The notes under the pieces: model-generated | What the model saw: the letters and a program-made list of their open reading frames with translations, nothing else | Told to the model about the DNA's origin: nothing | The model's database searches: none | In this document: positions 8,465-19,493 of the stretch, piece by piece | Position numbering within the stretch: position 1 is the first letter of the stretch | Layout: each line of letters begins with the position of its first letter | Assembly: GCF_000377205.1 (NCBI RefSeq) | Contig: NZ_KB897907.1 | Location: 372,001 to 436,000 of the forward strand | Reading direction: 5' to 3' | Origin: Thioalkalivibrio sp. ALJ3 | GTDB taxonomy: Bacteria > Pseudomonadota > Gammaproteobacteria > Ectothiorhodospirales > Ectothiorhodospiraceae | Length of the DNA: 64,000 bases | Translations under genes and position numbers: made by a program

Positions 8465-9220
8465 TCAGGCGGGTAGCGGCAGGCGGCCCTGATAGAGGAA
8501 CGGACTCAGAGGAAAATCGTACAGGGTCCCGTCGCGGGGCTTGAGGAAGCGGACGTGCTCGGCGCTGAGCTGGCACAGCCAGGGGTCCTGGCGCGTGGGC
8601 TTGTTGCGGGTAAACGGCCGCGGGTTGTAGAGCGCGAGGTTGAGGCCGCCCCCGGTATCGCGGGCAGAGGTGTACTCGAACAGGTCGATCCCGGCCTCGC
8701 GCAGGACCGCGCCCAGGGCCTGGGTGGCACGGTAGTCGGCAGGGTGGCGCAGCCGTTCTGCGTGCTGCGCGAACGGCGGCTCCTGGAGCTGCAGGCCTTC
8801 GGGGCTCAGGTAGCGCGCGGCGAATAACGTGTGCTGGGTGTCGAGCTTGCGCGACGGCGGTGTGGCCATGCCGTACCAGAAGACGAAGCGATAGAAGGCC
8901 GCCTCGGCCAGTACGGTGCGCTCGCTCCGGGCGCCATAGAAAAGACTGGGCTCGTGACGGCGGCCAAAGCGCGAGCCGTGGCGCAGCGGGGGGTAGCGAA
9001 ACGGGGTCGCCAGCAGGTAGTGCAGCCGTTCGGTGCCGGCGCGCCGGGGTGGCTTGGTCGCCTCCAGCATCTCTTCCAGCACGGCCTGGCGGTCCAGCGA
9101 GGAAACGATCTGGTTGGTGGCTACCTGTTCCTGGCTCTCCACCAGACGCAGGACCTCGCCACGCAGTGGGACGCGCGGCGCGGCTTTCACCAGCGCATTC
9201 CAGTCCGGCGTGGCAGACAC
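8465..9220 (-). CDS. RES domain toxin (NAD+-degrading type)
   Basis: A 251-residue RES-domain protein. After an N-terminal helical region of about 70 residues, the RES core runs from FRYPPLRHGSRFG through LFYGARSERTVLAEAAFYR to about residue 235, with the conserved Arg, Tyr and Glu of the fold. RES toxins characterised in Mycobacterium (MbcT), Sinorhizobium and Pseudomonas degrade or use NAD+, being related to ADP-ribosyltransferases. It lies five bases after the cognate antitoxin gene on the same strand. Family assignment is strong; NAD+ as substrate is inferred. Confidence 0.85.
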   Translation of the reverse strand: MSATPDWNALVKAAPRVPLRGEVLRLVESQEQVATNQIVSSLDRQAVLEEMLEATKPPRRAGTERLHYLLATPFRYPPLRHGSRFGRRHEPSLFYGARSERTVLAEAAFYRFVFWYGMATPPSRKLDTQHTLFAARYLSPEGLQLQEPPFAQHAERLRHPADYRATQALGAVLREAGIDLFEYTSARDTGGGLNLALYNPRPFTRNKPTRQDPWLCQLSAEHVRFLKPRDGTLYDFPLSPFLYQGRLPLPA

Positions 9221-9225
9221 TCAGC

Positions 9226-9585
9226 TCACAGCTTGCCGCGAATCGCGTCGAGATACTCCAGCACGCCCACCAGCCCCTGCACGGTACGGATTTGCTCGGC
9301 CGGCACGCCGCCGGTGTGGTGGTTCTGCGTGTGCATCCAGTGCTTCATCGCCGCGGCATCCCCGCCGGTCAGCACATACAAGGCGCGATAGCAGCGGATC
9401 AGCAGCAACGCCAACTCCCCCGGCTTGCTGGCCGGGTCGATGTTGCCTCGACTGATATCCGTGCGTCCGCGCCCGACGACCTCGCCCAGATCCGCCTGGG
9501 TAAGACCCAGCGCCTTGCCGGCGTTGACCAGTGCCTCGCGCAGGACATCCGCGCGCTCCGGCGCTGCAACTGTTGCGACACTCAT
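9226..9585 (-). CDS. Xre/MbcA/ParS-type antitoxin
   Basis: A 119-residue partner of the RES toxin. The N-terminal half has an Xre-like HTH (LGLTQADLGEVVGRGRTDISR); the C-terminal half (WMHTQNHHTGGVPAEQI ... GVLEYLDAI) matches the DUF2384 domain, which docks on RES toxins and blocks the active site. The frame extends upstream, but MSVATVAAPE has a clear GGAGG seven bases before it and homology starts there. The AT-rich palindromic region immediately upstream is the expected autoregulatory operator. Confidence 0.83.
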   Translation of the reverse strand: MSVATVAAPERADVLREALVNAGKALGLTQADLGEVVGRGRTDISRGNIDPASKPGELALLLIRCYRALYVLTGGDAAAMKHWMHTQNHHTGGVPAEQIRTVQGLVGVLEYLDAIRGKL

Positions 9586-9611
9586 GGGCAACCTCCAGGA
9601 ACCACCATTAC

Positions 9612-9643
9612 GCACATATTTAATTATTATGTGCTTACTGCAC
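9612..9643 (-). promoter_or_regulatory. Palindromic operator/promoter region of the RES/Xre operon
   Basis: A perfect inverted repeat GCACATA (9612-9618) and TATGTGC (9628-9634) with a nine-base AT-only centre overlaps a second one, GTGC-TTACT-GCAC (9631-9643). The block starts 27 bases upstream of the antitoxin ATG and stands out as AT-rich in GC-rich surroundings. Autoregulation by the HTH antitoxin is an inference from the family. Confidence 0.6.
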
Positions 9644-9817
9644 ACTATAAACCTGTGGAGCCCAAAGCGCCAGACCAGAGAAACCACCGTGGACCCTGCA
9701 TCACGCAACGGGCGGGATGTCACGAAGCAGGCGTGCACCAGGGTGCCGGGGCTCCCGATCCATGCGAAAACCCTCTATGTTGGGGAAATGGGTCAACACG
9801 AATCGAGAGGGACGGGT

Positions 9818-10660
9818 ATGACAGCCATTGGTATGCGAACGGTGTACGGGCGGCTGGCCGCAGTGCTGGCCCTGATCGGTGTATTTGTACTGGCGAGCGC
9901 CTGCGCACCACGGGTGTCGGTGCAGGAGGAGCGCCAGCTGGGCGAGGATCTGGCTGCGGACCTGAACGCGGAGCTGCCCATCGTCGAAGAGCCGGCCATC
10001 AACGACTACATCAATTCGCTGGGTCGTTCGATTGCGGCGGTGGCCGACGATCGCGAAGAGATCGACTACACCTTCTACGTCGTCAACGGGCCGGACGTAA
10101 ACGCCTTCGCCGTGCCCGGCGGCCATATCTATGTCTACCGCGGCCTGATCGAGCGGGCGGATGACATGTCCGAGCTGGCCGGCGTGCTGGCACACGAGGT
10201 CGGGCATGTGGTGAAGCGCCACGGCATCGACCAGTGGCGCCGCGCGCAACAGGCGGAAATGGGGCTTGCCGTCGTCTACGGCGTGATTCTTGGACGCGAT
10301 CCTGGCGCGGCGGAGCAAGTCGCCGTGCAGGTCGGTGCGGCGGGTGTATTCGCCGGCTACAGCCGCGAGGCGGAGCGCGAGGCGGACGACGTGGCCATTG
10401 GCTATATGGTGGATGCCGGCATCCACCCCATCGGCCTCGTCTCGTTCTTCGAGACCCTGCTGGACGAGCGCGACCGGGATCCCGGCCGGGTTGAGCAGTT
10501 CTTCGCCACCCATCCCACCACCCGCGAGCGCGTCGAGAACACCCAGGCTCGGATCGACTCGCTCCCGCAGGAAACACTGGACGGGCTGGCGCGAGACAGC
10601 GATGATTTCCAGCGCTTTCGCCGCGAGGTCGAAGCACTACCGGAACCGGAGTCGGATTAG
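9818..10660 (+). CDS. M48 family metalloprotease, lipoprotein
   Basis: A 280-residue zinc protease. The signal peptide ends in a lipobox (LASAC, lipid on Cys29). The catalytic HEVGH is at 126-130 and the third zinc ligand is in the EREADDVAIGYM segment, as in LoiP/YggG and the BepA protease core that act in outer-membrane quality control. The peptidase domain covers residues about 60-265; the TPR tail of BepA is absent, so it is the short form. GAGAGGGACGGGT precedes the ATG at 9818. The DUF3634 gene follows after six bases. Confidence 0.85.
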   Translation: MTAIGMRTVYGRLAAVLALIGVFVLASACAPRVSVQEERQLGEDLAADLNAELPIVEEPAINDYINSLGRSIAAVADDREEIDYTFYVVNGPDVNAFAVPGGHIYVYRGLIERADDMSELAGVLAHEVGHVVKRHGIDQWRRAQQAEMGLAVVYGVILGRDPGAAEQVAVQVGAAGVFAGYSREAEREADDVAIGYMVDAGIHPIGLVSFFETLLDERDRDPGRVEQFFATHPTTRERVENTQARIDSLPQETLDGLARDSDDFQRFRREVEALPEPESD

Positions 10661-10666
10661 ACCAAC

Positions 10667-10999
10667 ATGTCCATGCTCACCGCGCTACTGCTGATGATTG
10701 CGCTGCTGCTCGCTGCGGCGGCATGGATCATCTGGCAGGCCAGCATCCTGTTCAGCCTCGAGATCGTGGACGGCAAGCCGCGGGCGCGGCGTGGTGACGT
10801 GCCCATGCACTTCGAACATACCGCCCGGGATGTCGCCCGGCGCTACGGGATCCAGCGCGGGCGCGTGACCGCGATGCGCACTCGCGAGGGCGCGCGCCTG
10901 CGCGCCTCCGGGTCCATCCCCCGCGAGGCTCAGGGCGAGCTGCAAACCGCCCTGAAGCGCATCAAGCTCGGCCGCCGCAAACGCCGCAAGCGCCGCTAA
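10667..10999 (+). CDS. DUF3634 family small membrane protein
   Basis: A 110-residue protein with one N-terminal transmembrane helix (residues 3-30), a compact middle part (FSLEIVDGKPRARRGDVP ... RDVARRYGIQRGRVT) and a very basic tail (GRRKRRKRR). The arrangement fits DUF3634, whose function is unknown. It starts six bases after the M48 protease gene and is probably cotranscribed. The basic tail is cytoplasmic by the positive-inside rule and might bind nucleic acid or phospholipid, which is a guess. Confidence 0.6.
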   Translation: MSMLTALLLMIALLLAAAAWIIWQASILFSLEIVDGKPRARRGDVPMHFEHTARDVARRYGIQRGRVTAMRTREGARLRASGSIPREAQGELQTALKRIKLGRRKRRKRR

Positions 11000-11049
11000 G
11001 TTACGGGCTCGATGACGGGCCGCAGCACCTCAAGGAGACTCGGCAATCT

Positions 11050-13053
<2,004 letters not shown>

Positions 13054-13067
13054 TCAGGAGGATTCCC

Positions 13068-13943
13068 ATGGCAGAGGCCGCAAGCGCAACCGGCGAGGAC
13101 ATCCTCGACGTCACCCAGGAAAGCTTTCAGCAGGCCGTACTGGACGAGTCCCATCAACGCCCGGTGGTGGTCGACTTCTGGGCGTCCTGGTGTGGGCCCT
13201 GCCAGCAGCTGATGCCGCTGCTGCAGCAACTGGCCGCGCAGTACGCCGGCCAGTTCCGCCTGGCCAAGGTCAACAGCGACGAACAGCAGGCCCTGGCCCA
13301 GCAGTACGGCGTGCGCAGCCTGCCCACCGTGATGGTGTTCCGCCACGGCAAGCCGGTGGACCAGTTCATGGGCGTACAGCCGGAACCGAATATCCGCGCG
13401 ATGATCGACCGCTATCTGGAAAAGCCTTCGGACAGGATCATCGAACAGGCTCGTGAACAGGCCAAAATCGGCGACGTGGACGGGGCCCTGGCCACGCTCA
13501 AGGCCGCGCTTGAGGAAGACGCCGACAATGGCGACCTGCGCATCGAACTAGCCCGTGCCCTGGCCCAGTCCGGCGATGCGGGCGCCGCCGAGGCGGAGCT
13601 GAACAAGCTGCCGATGGACCAGCACGAACAGGACGCGGTGAAGGAACTGCGCGCGCGGCTGGTGTTCGCCAGGACCGCGGCCGGCATCGACCCGCAGGCC
13701 GTGGCGAAGGAAATCCAGTCCGGCGACCCCAGCCCCGAGGCTCTGGAGAAAATGGCCGCCTACGCGATGCTTTCCGGACGTGCCGAGGAAGCCCTGGGGC
13801 TTTACCTGCAACTGTTGAAACAACACCGCTCCTATAACGACGGCGCCGGCCAGAACGGCCTGCTGGCTGCGTTCAAGGTGCTGGGCGATGACCATCCGCT
13901 GGTCGGACAGTACCGGCGGCAGATGGCCTCGTTGCTGTATTGA
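13068..13943 (+). CDS. ybbN: Thioredoxin-TPR co-chaperone (YbbN/CnoX family)
   Basis: A 291-residue protein: thioredoxin domain at residues 12-120 with active site WCGPC (Cys42, Cys45) and cis-Pro in RSLPTVMVF, then TPR-like helical repeats (about 125-285). CnoX/YbbN protects unfolded proteins under hypochlorous acid stress and hands them to DnaK and GroEL. E. coli YbbN lacks the redox Cys pair; this one keeps it, as in Caulobacter-type CnoX, so disulfide reduction is plausible. CAGGAGGA precedes the ATG. It faces dsbC convergently. Confidence 0.88.
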   Translation: MAEAASATGEDILDVTQESFQQAVLDESHQRPVVVDFWASWCGPCQQLMPLLQQLAAQYAGQFRLAKVNSDEQQALAQQYGVRSLPTVMVFRHGKPVDQFMGVQPEPNIRAMIDRYLEKPSDRIIEQAREQAKIGDVDGALATLKAALEEDADNGDLRIELARALAQSGDAGAAEAELNKLPMDQHEQDAVKELRARLVFARTAAGIDPQAVAKEIQSGDPSPEALEKMAAYAMLSGRAEEALGLYLQLLKQHRSYNDGAGQNGLLAAFKVLGDDHPLVGQYRRQMASLLY

Positions 13944-13981
13944 TCAGGCAAACACCGACGCCCTCATCCGCGCAGGTGGGG

Positions 13982-14040
13982 ACCTCACAGGCAAGCCGCT
14001 CCTGCAGGTGCTGCATCGGCCAGAGGGCTGGCCTCCTACA
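13982..14040 (-). repeat. REP-like repeat pair between ybbN and dsbC
   Basis: Read on the minus strand, TGTAGGAGGCCAGCCCTCTG (14040 down to 14014, with a GGCCAG/CTGGCC stem) is followed in the same orientation by TGCAGGAGCGGCTTGCCTGT (14006 to 13982). Both have the TGTAGGAGCG-type head of REP elements known from Pseudomonas and relatives. They lie between two convergent genes, a usual REP location, and the first hairpin could act as a terminator. No RAYT transposase is in the window. Confidence 0.6.
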
Positions 14041-14053
14041 GGGGGGTGCTGGC

Positions 14054-14767
14054 TCAGCTACCGCCGACGATCCGCTCGATGACGGCCTCCGGCTCCTGAT
14101 AGCCGGACATCTGCTGGCCGTCCTCGGTCACCAGCGCCGGGGTGCCGCGCAGGTTCAGCTGCTGGCCCAGCGCCATGTGCGCGTCCTGCGGGGTGTCGCA
14201 GCTGCCATCGATTTCTTCCAGCTTTTCACCGACCTTCGCGCGATCCATCGCGTCCTCGCGATCGTCCGCACACCAGATTCGGTCCATGATCTGCGGGGAA
14301 TCACGCCCCAGCACCGGGAACATCAAATAACGCACCTTGATGCCGGCCTCCAGGTACTGCGGGATGTCCTGGTGAAGCTCGCGGCAATAGGGGCAGTTGG
14401 GATCGGTAAACACGTTCAGCACGCCGCGGGTGTCGCCGTTTGGCGAGTAGACAACCAGTTCCTCGTCGTCGATCGCGGCAAACATGTCGGCGCGCACCCC
14501 ACGCAGCGACTCCTGAGTGAGATTGTCGCGAGTATCCAGGTCAATCAGGTTGCCCTGCAGCAGGTACTTGCCATCCCCGGATACATAGAAGATCTCGGTG
14601 CCGTAACGCACTTCAAAGATCCCCTCCATACCGGTTTCCTGGATGCTGTCGATCTCGGCGTTGGGAATGACCTCCGCCATGCGCTCTTCGATGGCATCAG
14701 TCGCTGTGGCGGTAGAGGTGAAGGCGGTCAGCAGGACGGCCAGGGGCAGTGCGCGTATCAAAAACAT
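14054..14767 (-). CDS. dsbC: Thiol:disulfide interchange protein DsbC
   Basis: A 237-residue periplasmic disulfide isomerase. A signal peptide (residues 1-22) is followed by the dimerisation domain (about 23-85) and a thioredoxin-like domain with the active site CPYC (125-128) in NVFTDPNCPYC and the cis-Pro loop RGTPAL. A further Cys pair (WCADD, GSCDT) matches the structural disulfide of DsbC. It isomerises wrong disulfides and is kept reduced by DsbD. It lies downstream of xerD on the same strand, the same xerD-dsbC order as in enterobacteria. Confidence 0.92.
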   Translation of the reverse strand: MFLIRALPLAVLLTAFTSTATATDAIEERMAEVIPNAEIDSIQETGMEGIFEVRYGTEIFYVSGDGKYLLQGNLIDLDTRDNLTQESLRGVRADMFAAIDDEELVVYSPNGDTRGVLNVFTDPNCPYCRELHQDIPQYLEAGIKVRYLMFPVLGRDSPQIMDRIWCADDREDAMDRAKVGEKLEEIDGSCDTPQDAHMALGQQLNLRGTPALVTEDGQQMSGYQEPEAVIERIVGGS

Positions 14768-14859
14768 GGACTCTCTCGTGGCTGTGCAAAAAACGGCGCC
14801 AGTCTAGCAGCCCCGACACAGGGTGCCTGTTAAAACCGGCGAGATCGGGGTAGTAGACG

Positions 14860-15765
<906 letters not shown>

Positions 15766-15779
15766 TTCCCGTGCTCGGC

Positions 15780-16595
15780 CTACGAGTTGCCTCCCGGGTT
15801 AGCAGGATTGCCCGGGGCTTCCGGGTTCTCCGCGCGGAACTTGCCGGCGAGATTCTCGAACACCTTGGTCAGCTCCAGCGGCAGCGGGAAGAAGATCGAG
15901 TTCGCGTTGCCGTTGGTCGACATGTCGGACATCGTCTGCAGGTAGCGCAGCTGCAGCGCGGCCGGACTGGATTCCATCTTCTGCGCCGCCTGCACCAGCT
16001 TCTCGGCCGCCTGCAGTTCGCCCTCGGCGTGGATGACCTTGGCACGCCGTTCGCGCTCGGCCTCGGCCTGGCGGGCGATCGCACGGATCATCGAGTCGTC
16101 CAGGTCCACATGCTTGATCTCGACGTTGGTGACCTTGATGCCCCAGGCATCGGTCTGCGAGTCGAGGATCTCCTGGATGTCGTTGTTCAGCTTGTCACGC
16201 TCGGAGAGCATCTCGTCCAGGTCATGCTTGCCGAGTACGGAGCGCAGCGTGGTCTGCGCGAGCTGACTGGTCGCGGCGTAGTAGTCCTCGACCTGGATGA
16301 CCGACTTGGCGGAATCCACTACGCGGAAGTACAACACCGCGTTCACCCTGACCGTCACGTTGTCCTGCGAGATCACGTCCTGGCTGGGCACGTCCAGTGT
16401 GATGATGCGCAGGTCGATCCGGACCATCTGCTGGATGCCCGGGATCACGATAATCAGGCCCGGGCCCTTCACCGACTGGAAGCGGCCGAGGAAGAAGATG
16501 ACGCCACGCTCGTACTCGCGCAGCACCTTGATCGACATCACAATGATGGCGATCAGGATGACTAGCGGGACGACAAAGAAACCGAGATCGTTCAT
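15780..16595 (-). CDS. Slipin/stomatin-like SPFH protein
   Basis: A 271-residue membrane scaffold protein. One N-terminal transmembrane segment (residues 4-22) is followed by the SPFH/Band 7 domain ([15 protein letters not shown] to about residue 185) and a helical, Ala/Glu-rich coiled coil ([19 protein letters not shown]). Slipins oligomerise at membranes and pair with NfeD proteins; in Pyrococcus the NfeD protease cleaves the slipin tail. The neighbouring upstream gene is exactly such an NfeD, 35 bases away, so they form one operon. Confidence 0.88.
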   Translation of the reverse strand: MNDLGFFVVPLVILIAIIVMSIKVLREYERGVIFFLGRFQSVKGPGLIIVIPGIQQMVRIDLRIITLDVPSQDVISQDNVTVRVNAVLYFRVVDSAKSVIQVEDYYAATSQLAQTTLRSVLGKHDLDEMLSERDKLNNDIQEILDSQTDAWGIKVTNVEIKHVDLDDSMIRAIARQAEAERERRAKVIHAEGELQAAEKLVQAAQKMESSPAALQLRYLQTMSDMSTNGNANSIFFPLPLELTKVFENLAGKFRAENPEAPGNPANPGGNS

Positions 16596-16630
16596 GTCCT
16601 GCTCCTTCTATGTTGAGGGTGCCGGGCCGG

Positions 16631-18163
16631 CTAGCCGGCCGAGGCAGTGCCCGGGGTGTCTTCTTCGGTCACGGGTTCGACCCGAAGCCTGAGTCCTTCA
16701 ATCGCGGTCACGCGCACCTTCTGTCCTTCGCGGACCGGTGCCGAGGTCTCCGCGTTCCACTGTTCGCTGTGGACCCAGACCCGCCCGCTGCGGTCGAAGT
16801 CCTCGCGCGCCTCGCCGATCATGCCGATCATCTCTTCATAGCCGGTGGCGGGCTTCTTGCCGCGCAGACTGAACAGCCGACCCAGCACCCAAACCGACAG
16901 GATGCCAATGGCAATGGCGGTGCCGACCACCAGCGGGATCGCCACGTTGAGCTGCGGGTCGTCCCACAGGATGATGGAGCCAACGATGAAGGCCACGATT
17001 CCTCCTATGCCCAGCGCCCCGAAACTGGGTACGAAGGCCTCTGCAATCATGAAGATCATGCCCAGCAGCATCAGCGCCAGGCCTGCGTAGTTCACCGGCA
17101 TCACCTGCAGCGCGAAGAATGCCAGGATCAGCGCGATTGAGCCGATCACCCCGGGATAGATCGCACCCGGATTGGCCAGCTCGAAGATGATGCCGTAGAT
17201 CCCGATCAGCATCAGGATGTAGGCGATATTCGGGTTGGTGATCAGCGACAGCAGCTGGGTGCGCCAGTCCGGATCCATGCGCACGATCTCCAGCCCCTCG
17301 GTGGACAATGTGCGCTCGCCATCATGCATACGCACGGTGTGGCCGTCGATCTGCGCCAGCAGGTCGTCGAGGTTGTCCGCAACGAAGTCGATCACGTTCT
17401 GTTCCAGCGCGGCGGTCGCGGTCAGGTTGGAACCCTCGCGCACCGTCTCCTCGGCCCAATCGGCGTTGCGGTCGTAGCGCTCGGCCAGGCCGCGGATGTA
17501 GGACACCGCATCTTCCAGCACCTTGCGCTCCATCGCATCACCGCCCCGGCGGGGCGAGGGGGGATCGTCGTCCAGCAGTTCTTCCTCGGTGGCCGGTTCG
17601 ATCTCGCCGTTGTCGCCGTTGCCGTTACCGTTACCGTTTTCGCCGTTGTCTCCGTCCTCGGTACCGTTATCCCCGTTGCCATTGTCATTGGCCTCGTCGG
17701 TGGCTTCCTCTTCCGGCGGGTCCATGCCCGGCAGGCCGCCACCGCCCATCTGCACCGGCGTGGCGGAGCCGAGGTTGGTGGCCGGGGTCATCGCGGCCAC
17801 ATGCGACCCGTAGAGGATGTAGGTCCCCGCGCTGGCTGCGCGGGCACCCGAGGGGTGGACGTAGGTGACCACCGGGACATCCGACTGCAGGATGTTGCGG
17901 ATGATGCTGCGCATGCTGGAATCCAGCCCACCGGGGGTGTCCAACATCAGGACCATGATCTCGGCGTCCTCGGTCTCCGCACGCTCGATGCCCCGGCGGA
18001 TGTAATCGCCAGTAGCCGGCCCAATGGCATCTTCCACGGTCAGCACCAGTGCGTGCCGTTGCCCGGTTTCCGCCAGCGTGGAAGCCGCCAGCCAGCCAGC
18101 CCCCAGCAGCAGGAACACCAGCCAGATTGCGGTCCGCCAGAGGCGCATGCCGCCTCGCTTCAT
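16631..18163 (-). CDS. NfeD family membrane-bound serine protease (ClpP-like)
   Basis: A 510-residue long-form NfeD. After a signal/anchor (residues 8-30), a ClpP-like domain carries DTPGGL, catalytic Ser111 in AASAGTY and Lys214 in MERKVLEDAV; four or five membrane helices follow (about 310-430), then an OB-fold NfeD domain (VWVHSEQWNAETS). Between Ser111 and Lys214 there is an unusual 65-residue Gly/Asn/Asp/Glu-rich insert (about 142-208) with NGNG repeats. The start at 18163 has GGAGAGGAAG before it and the signal sequence directly after. It pairs with the downstream slipin. Confidence 0.88.
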   Translation of the reverse strand: MKRGGMRLWRTAIWLVFLLLGAGWLAASTLAETGQRHALVLTVEDAIGPATGDYIRRGIERAETEDAEIMVLMLDTPGGLDSSMRSIIRNILQSDVPVVTYVHPSGARAASAGTYILYGSHVAAMTPATNLGSATPVQMGGGGLPGMDPPEEEATDEANDNGNGDNGTEDGDNGENGNGNGNGDNGEIEPATEEELLDDDPPSPRRGGDAMERKVLEDAVSYIRGLAERYDRNADWAEETVREGSNLTATAALEQNVIDFVADNLDDLLAQIDGHTVRMHDGERTLSTEGLEIVRMDPDWRTQLLSLITNPNIAYILMLIGIYGIIFELANPGAIYPGVIGSIALILAFFALQVMPVNYAGLALMLLGMIFMIAEAFVPSFGALGIGGIVAFIVGSIILWDDPQLNVAIPLVVGTAIAIGILSVWVLGRLFSLRGKKPATGYEEMIGMIGEAREDFDRSGRVWVHSEQWNAETSAPVREGQKVRVTAIEGLRLRVEPVTEEDTPGTASAG

Positions 18164-18273
18164 GGGCTTCCTCTCCCGTCGATCCTGTTTCGTCGTACAC
18201 TCCGCGACGGCCATACCGTCACGCACGTACACCCTAAACCATAGGCCATTGCGGCCCCGAACCCCCAGATACG

Positions 18274-18867
18274 ATGCCTGAAATACCTGGAGCCAACACC
18301 TCGCATCCGTTGCTCGGTCTGATCCTGGCCGGCGGGCGCGGGCAGCGCATGGGTGGGCGCAACAAGGGCTGGGTGAAGTATCGGGGCCGCCCGCTGGTAG
18401 AACAGGTGATCGAACGCATCCAGCCGCAAGTGGACTCCATCGTGATCAGCGCCAACACCGATATCGACCGTTATCGCGCGCTGGGGTTTCCCTGTCGTCC
18501 GGATACTCGGCCAGACTATCCCGGACCACTGGCCGGGATCGCCACGGCATGGGCGTACTACCCCGGGCACAGCCTGCTCTGTGTCCCGGTGGATGCCCCG
18601 TCTCTGCCGCCCAACCTGGCCGAACGGCTGGGCCAGGCGCTGGGTCCTGGCGACGCTCCGGCCGCAATCGCCCATGACGGCGAACGCCTGCAACCGCTGT
18701 TCGCCCTGCTCAGACCCGAGCTGGCTACGCGCCTGGAGGCGGACCTCGGGGGTGGGTCACTGGCGGTCGGGCGCTGGTTTCGCGACATCGGCGCCACGGT
18801 CGTCGACTTCTCCGACCAGCCCGACAACTTCGTCAACCTGAATACGCCCGAGGATCTCGACGGCTGA
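18274..18867 (+). CDS. mobA: Molybdenum cofactor guanylyltransferase MobA
   Basis: A 197-residue nucleotidyltransferase that adds GMP from GTP to Mo-molybdopterin to form MGD. The signature LAGGRGQRMGGRNKGW (residues 13-28) binds GTP; DTRPDYPGPLAGIATA and VDAP (metal-binding Asp) are the next motifs. Length matches E. coli MobA (194). It leads a mobA-mobB-moeA cluster, so the genes together complete bis-MGD, used by DMSO-reductase family enzymes such as nitrate reductases. The ribosome-binding site is weak. Confidence 0.92.
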   Translation: MPEIPGANTSHPLLGLILAGGRGQRMGGRNKGWVKYRGRPLVEQVIERIQPQVDSIVISANTDIDRYRALGFPCRPDTRPDYPGPLAGIATAWAYYPGHSLLCVPVDAPSLPPNLAERLGQALGPGDAPAAIAHDGERLQPLFALLRPELATRLEADLGGGSLAVGRWFRDIGATVVDFSDQPDNFVNLNTPEDLDG

Positions 18868-18887
18868 TGAACAGTTCGCGCACGCCC

Positions 18888-18915
18888 TTCCGCTCTCCCG
18901 GCTTAGCGATATACT
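18888..18915 (+). promoter_or_regulatory. Candidate promoter for mobB-moeA
   Basis: TTCCGC (18888-18893) and TATACT (18910-18915) are 16 bases apart, 28 bases before the mobB ATG. A 76-base gap separates mobA from mobB, leaving room for an internal promoter. Confidence 0.35.
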
Positions 18916-18943
18916 CAGGCGCGCATAACGCGAGCAGACGACC

Positions 18944-19480
18944 ATGAACCCATATCCTCTCAGCCTCCCGCGCATCGGCTTTGCGGCCTGGAGTGGGAGC
19001 GGCAAAACCACCCTGCTCAAGGCGCTGATTCCCGCCCTGCGTGCCCGTGGGCAGCGAGCCGCCGTCATCAAGCATGCGCACCATGCGTTCGACGTAGATA
19101 CCCCCGGCAAGGACAGCTTTGAACTGCGCCACGCCGGCTCGGATCAGATGCTGGTTGCCTCCTGCCGCCGCTATGCGCTGATGGTGGAGACCCCGGAGAC
19201 CGGCGATGGCCGTGTCCCGGATCTGGACATGCTCTGCTCGCGCCTGGACCCGGAGCGCGCGGACCTGATCCTGGTCGAGGGTTTCAAGCAGGCCGACCTG
19301 CCAAAGATCGAGGTCCACCGGCCGGCCGTCGGCAAGCCCCCGCTCTACCCGGAGATCCCCGGTGTGATCGCGGTCGCGACCGATGCCACCGAGCTGGACT
19401 TCGACGGTCCCCTGCTGCCGATTAACGACCCCGATACGATCGCGCGTTTTATCATTGACCACTTCAACCTGAATCCCTGA
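18944..19480 (+). CDS. mobB: Molybdopterin-guanine dinucleotide biosynthesis adapter MobB
   Basis: A 178-residue P-loop GTPase. Walker A is WSGSGKTTLL (about 16-25), followed by AVIKHAHHAFDVDTPGKDS, the characteristic MobB segment; LILVEGFKQADLPKIEVHRP is the Walker B region. MobB assists MobA and is not essential in E. coli. It sits between mobA and moeA, 13 bases ahead of the latter. Confidence 0.92.
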   Translation: MNPYPLSLPRIGFAAWSGSGKTTLLKALIPALRARGQRAAVIKHAHHAFDVDTPGKDSFELRHAGSDQMLVASCRRYALMVETPETGDGRVPDLDMLCSRLDPERADLILVEGFKQADLPKIEVHRPAVGKPPLYPEIPGVIAVATDATELDFDGPLLPINDPDTIARFIIDHFNLNP

Positions 19481-19493
19481 TCCGGAGACCTCC

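Noticed and set aside
17560-17680. The repeated GTTACC/GTTGCC units looked like a candidate tandem repeat locus.
   Set aside because: They are in frame within the NfeD gene and are explained as low-complexity coding sequence.
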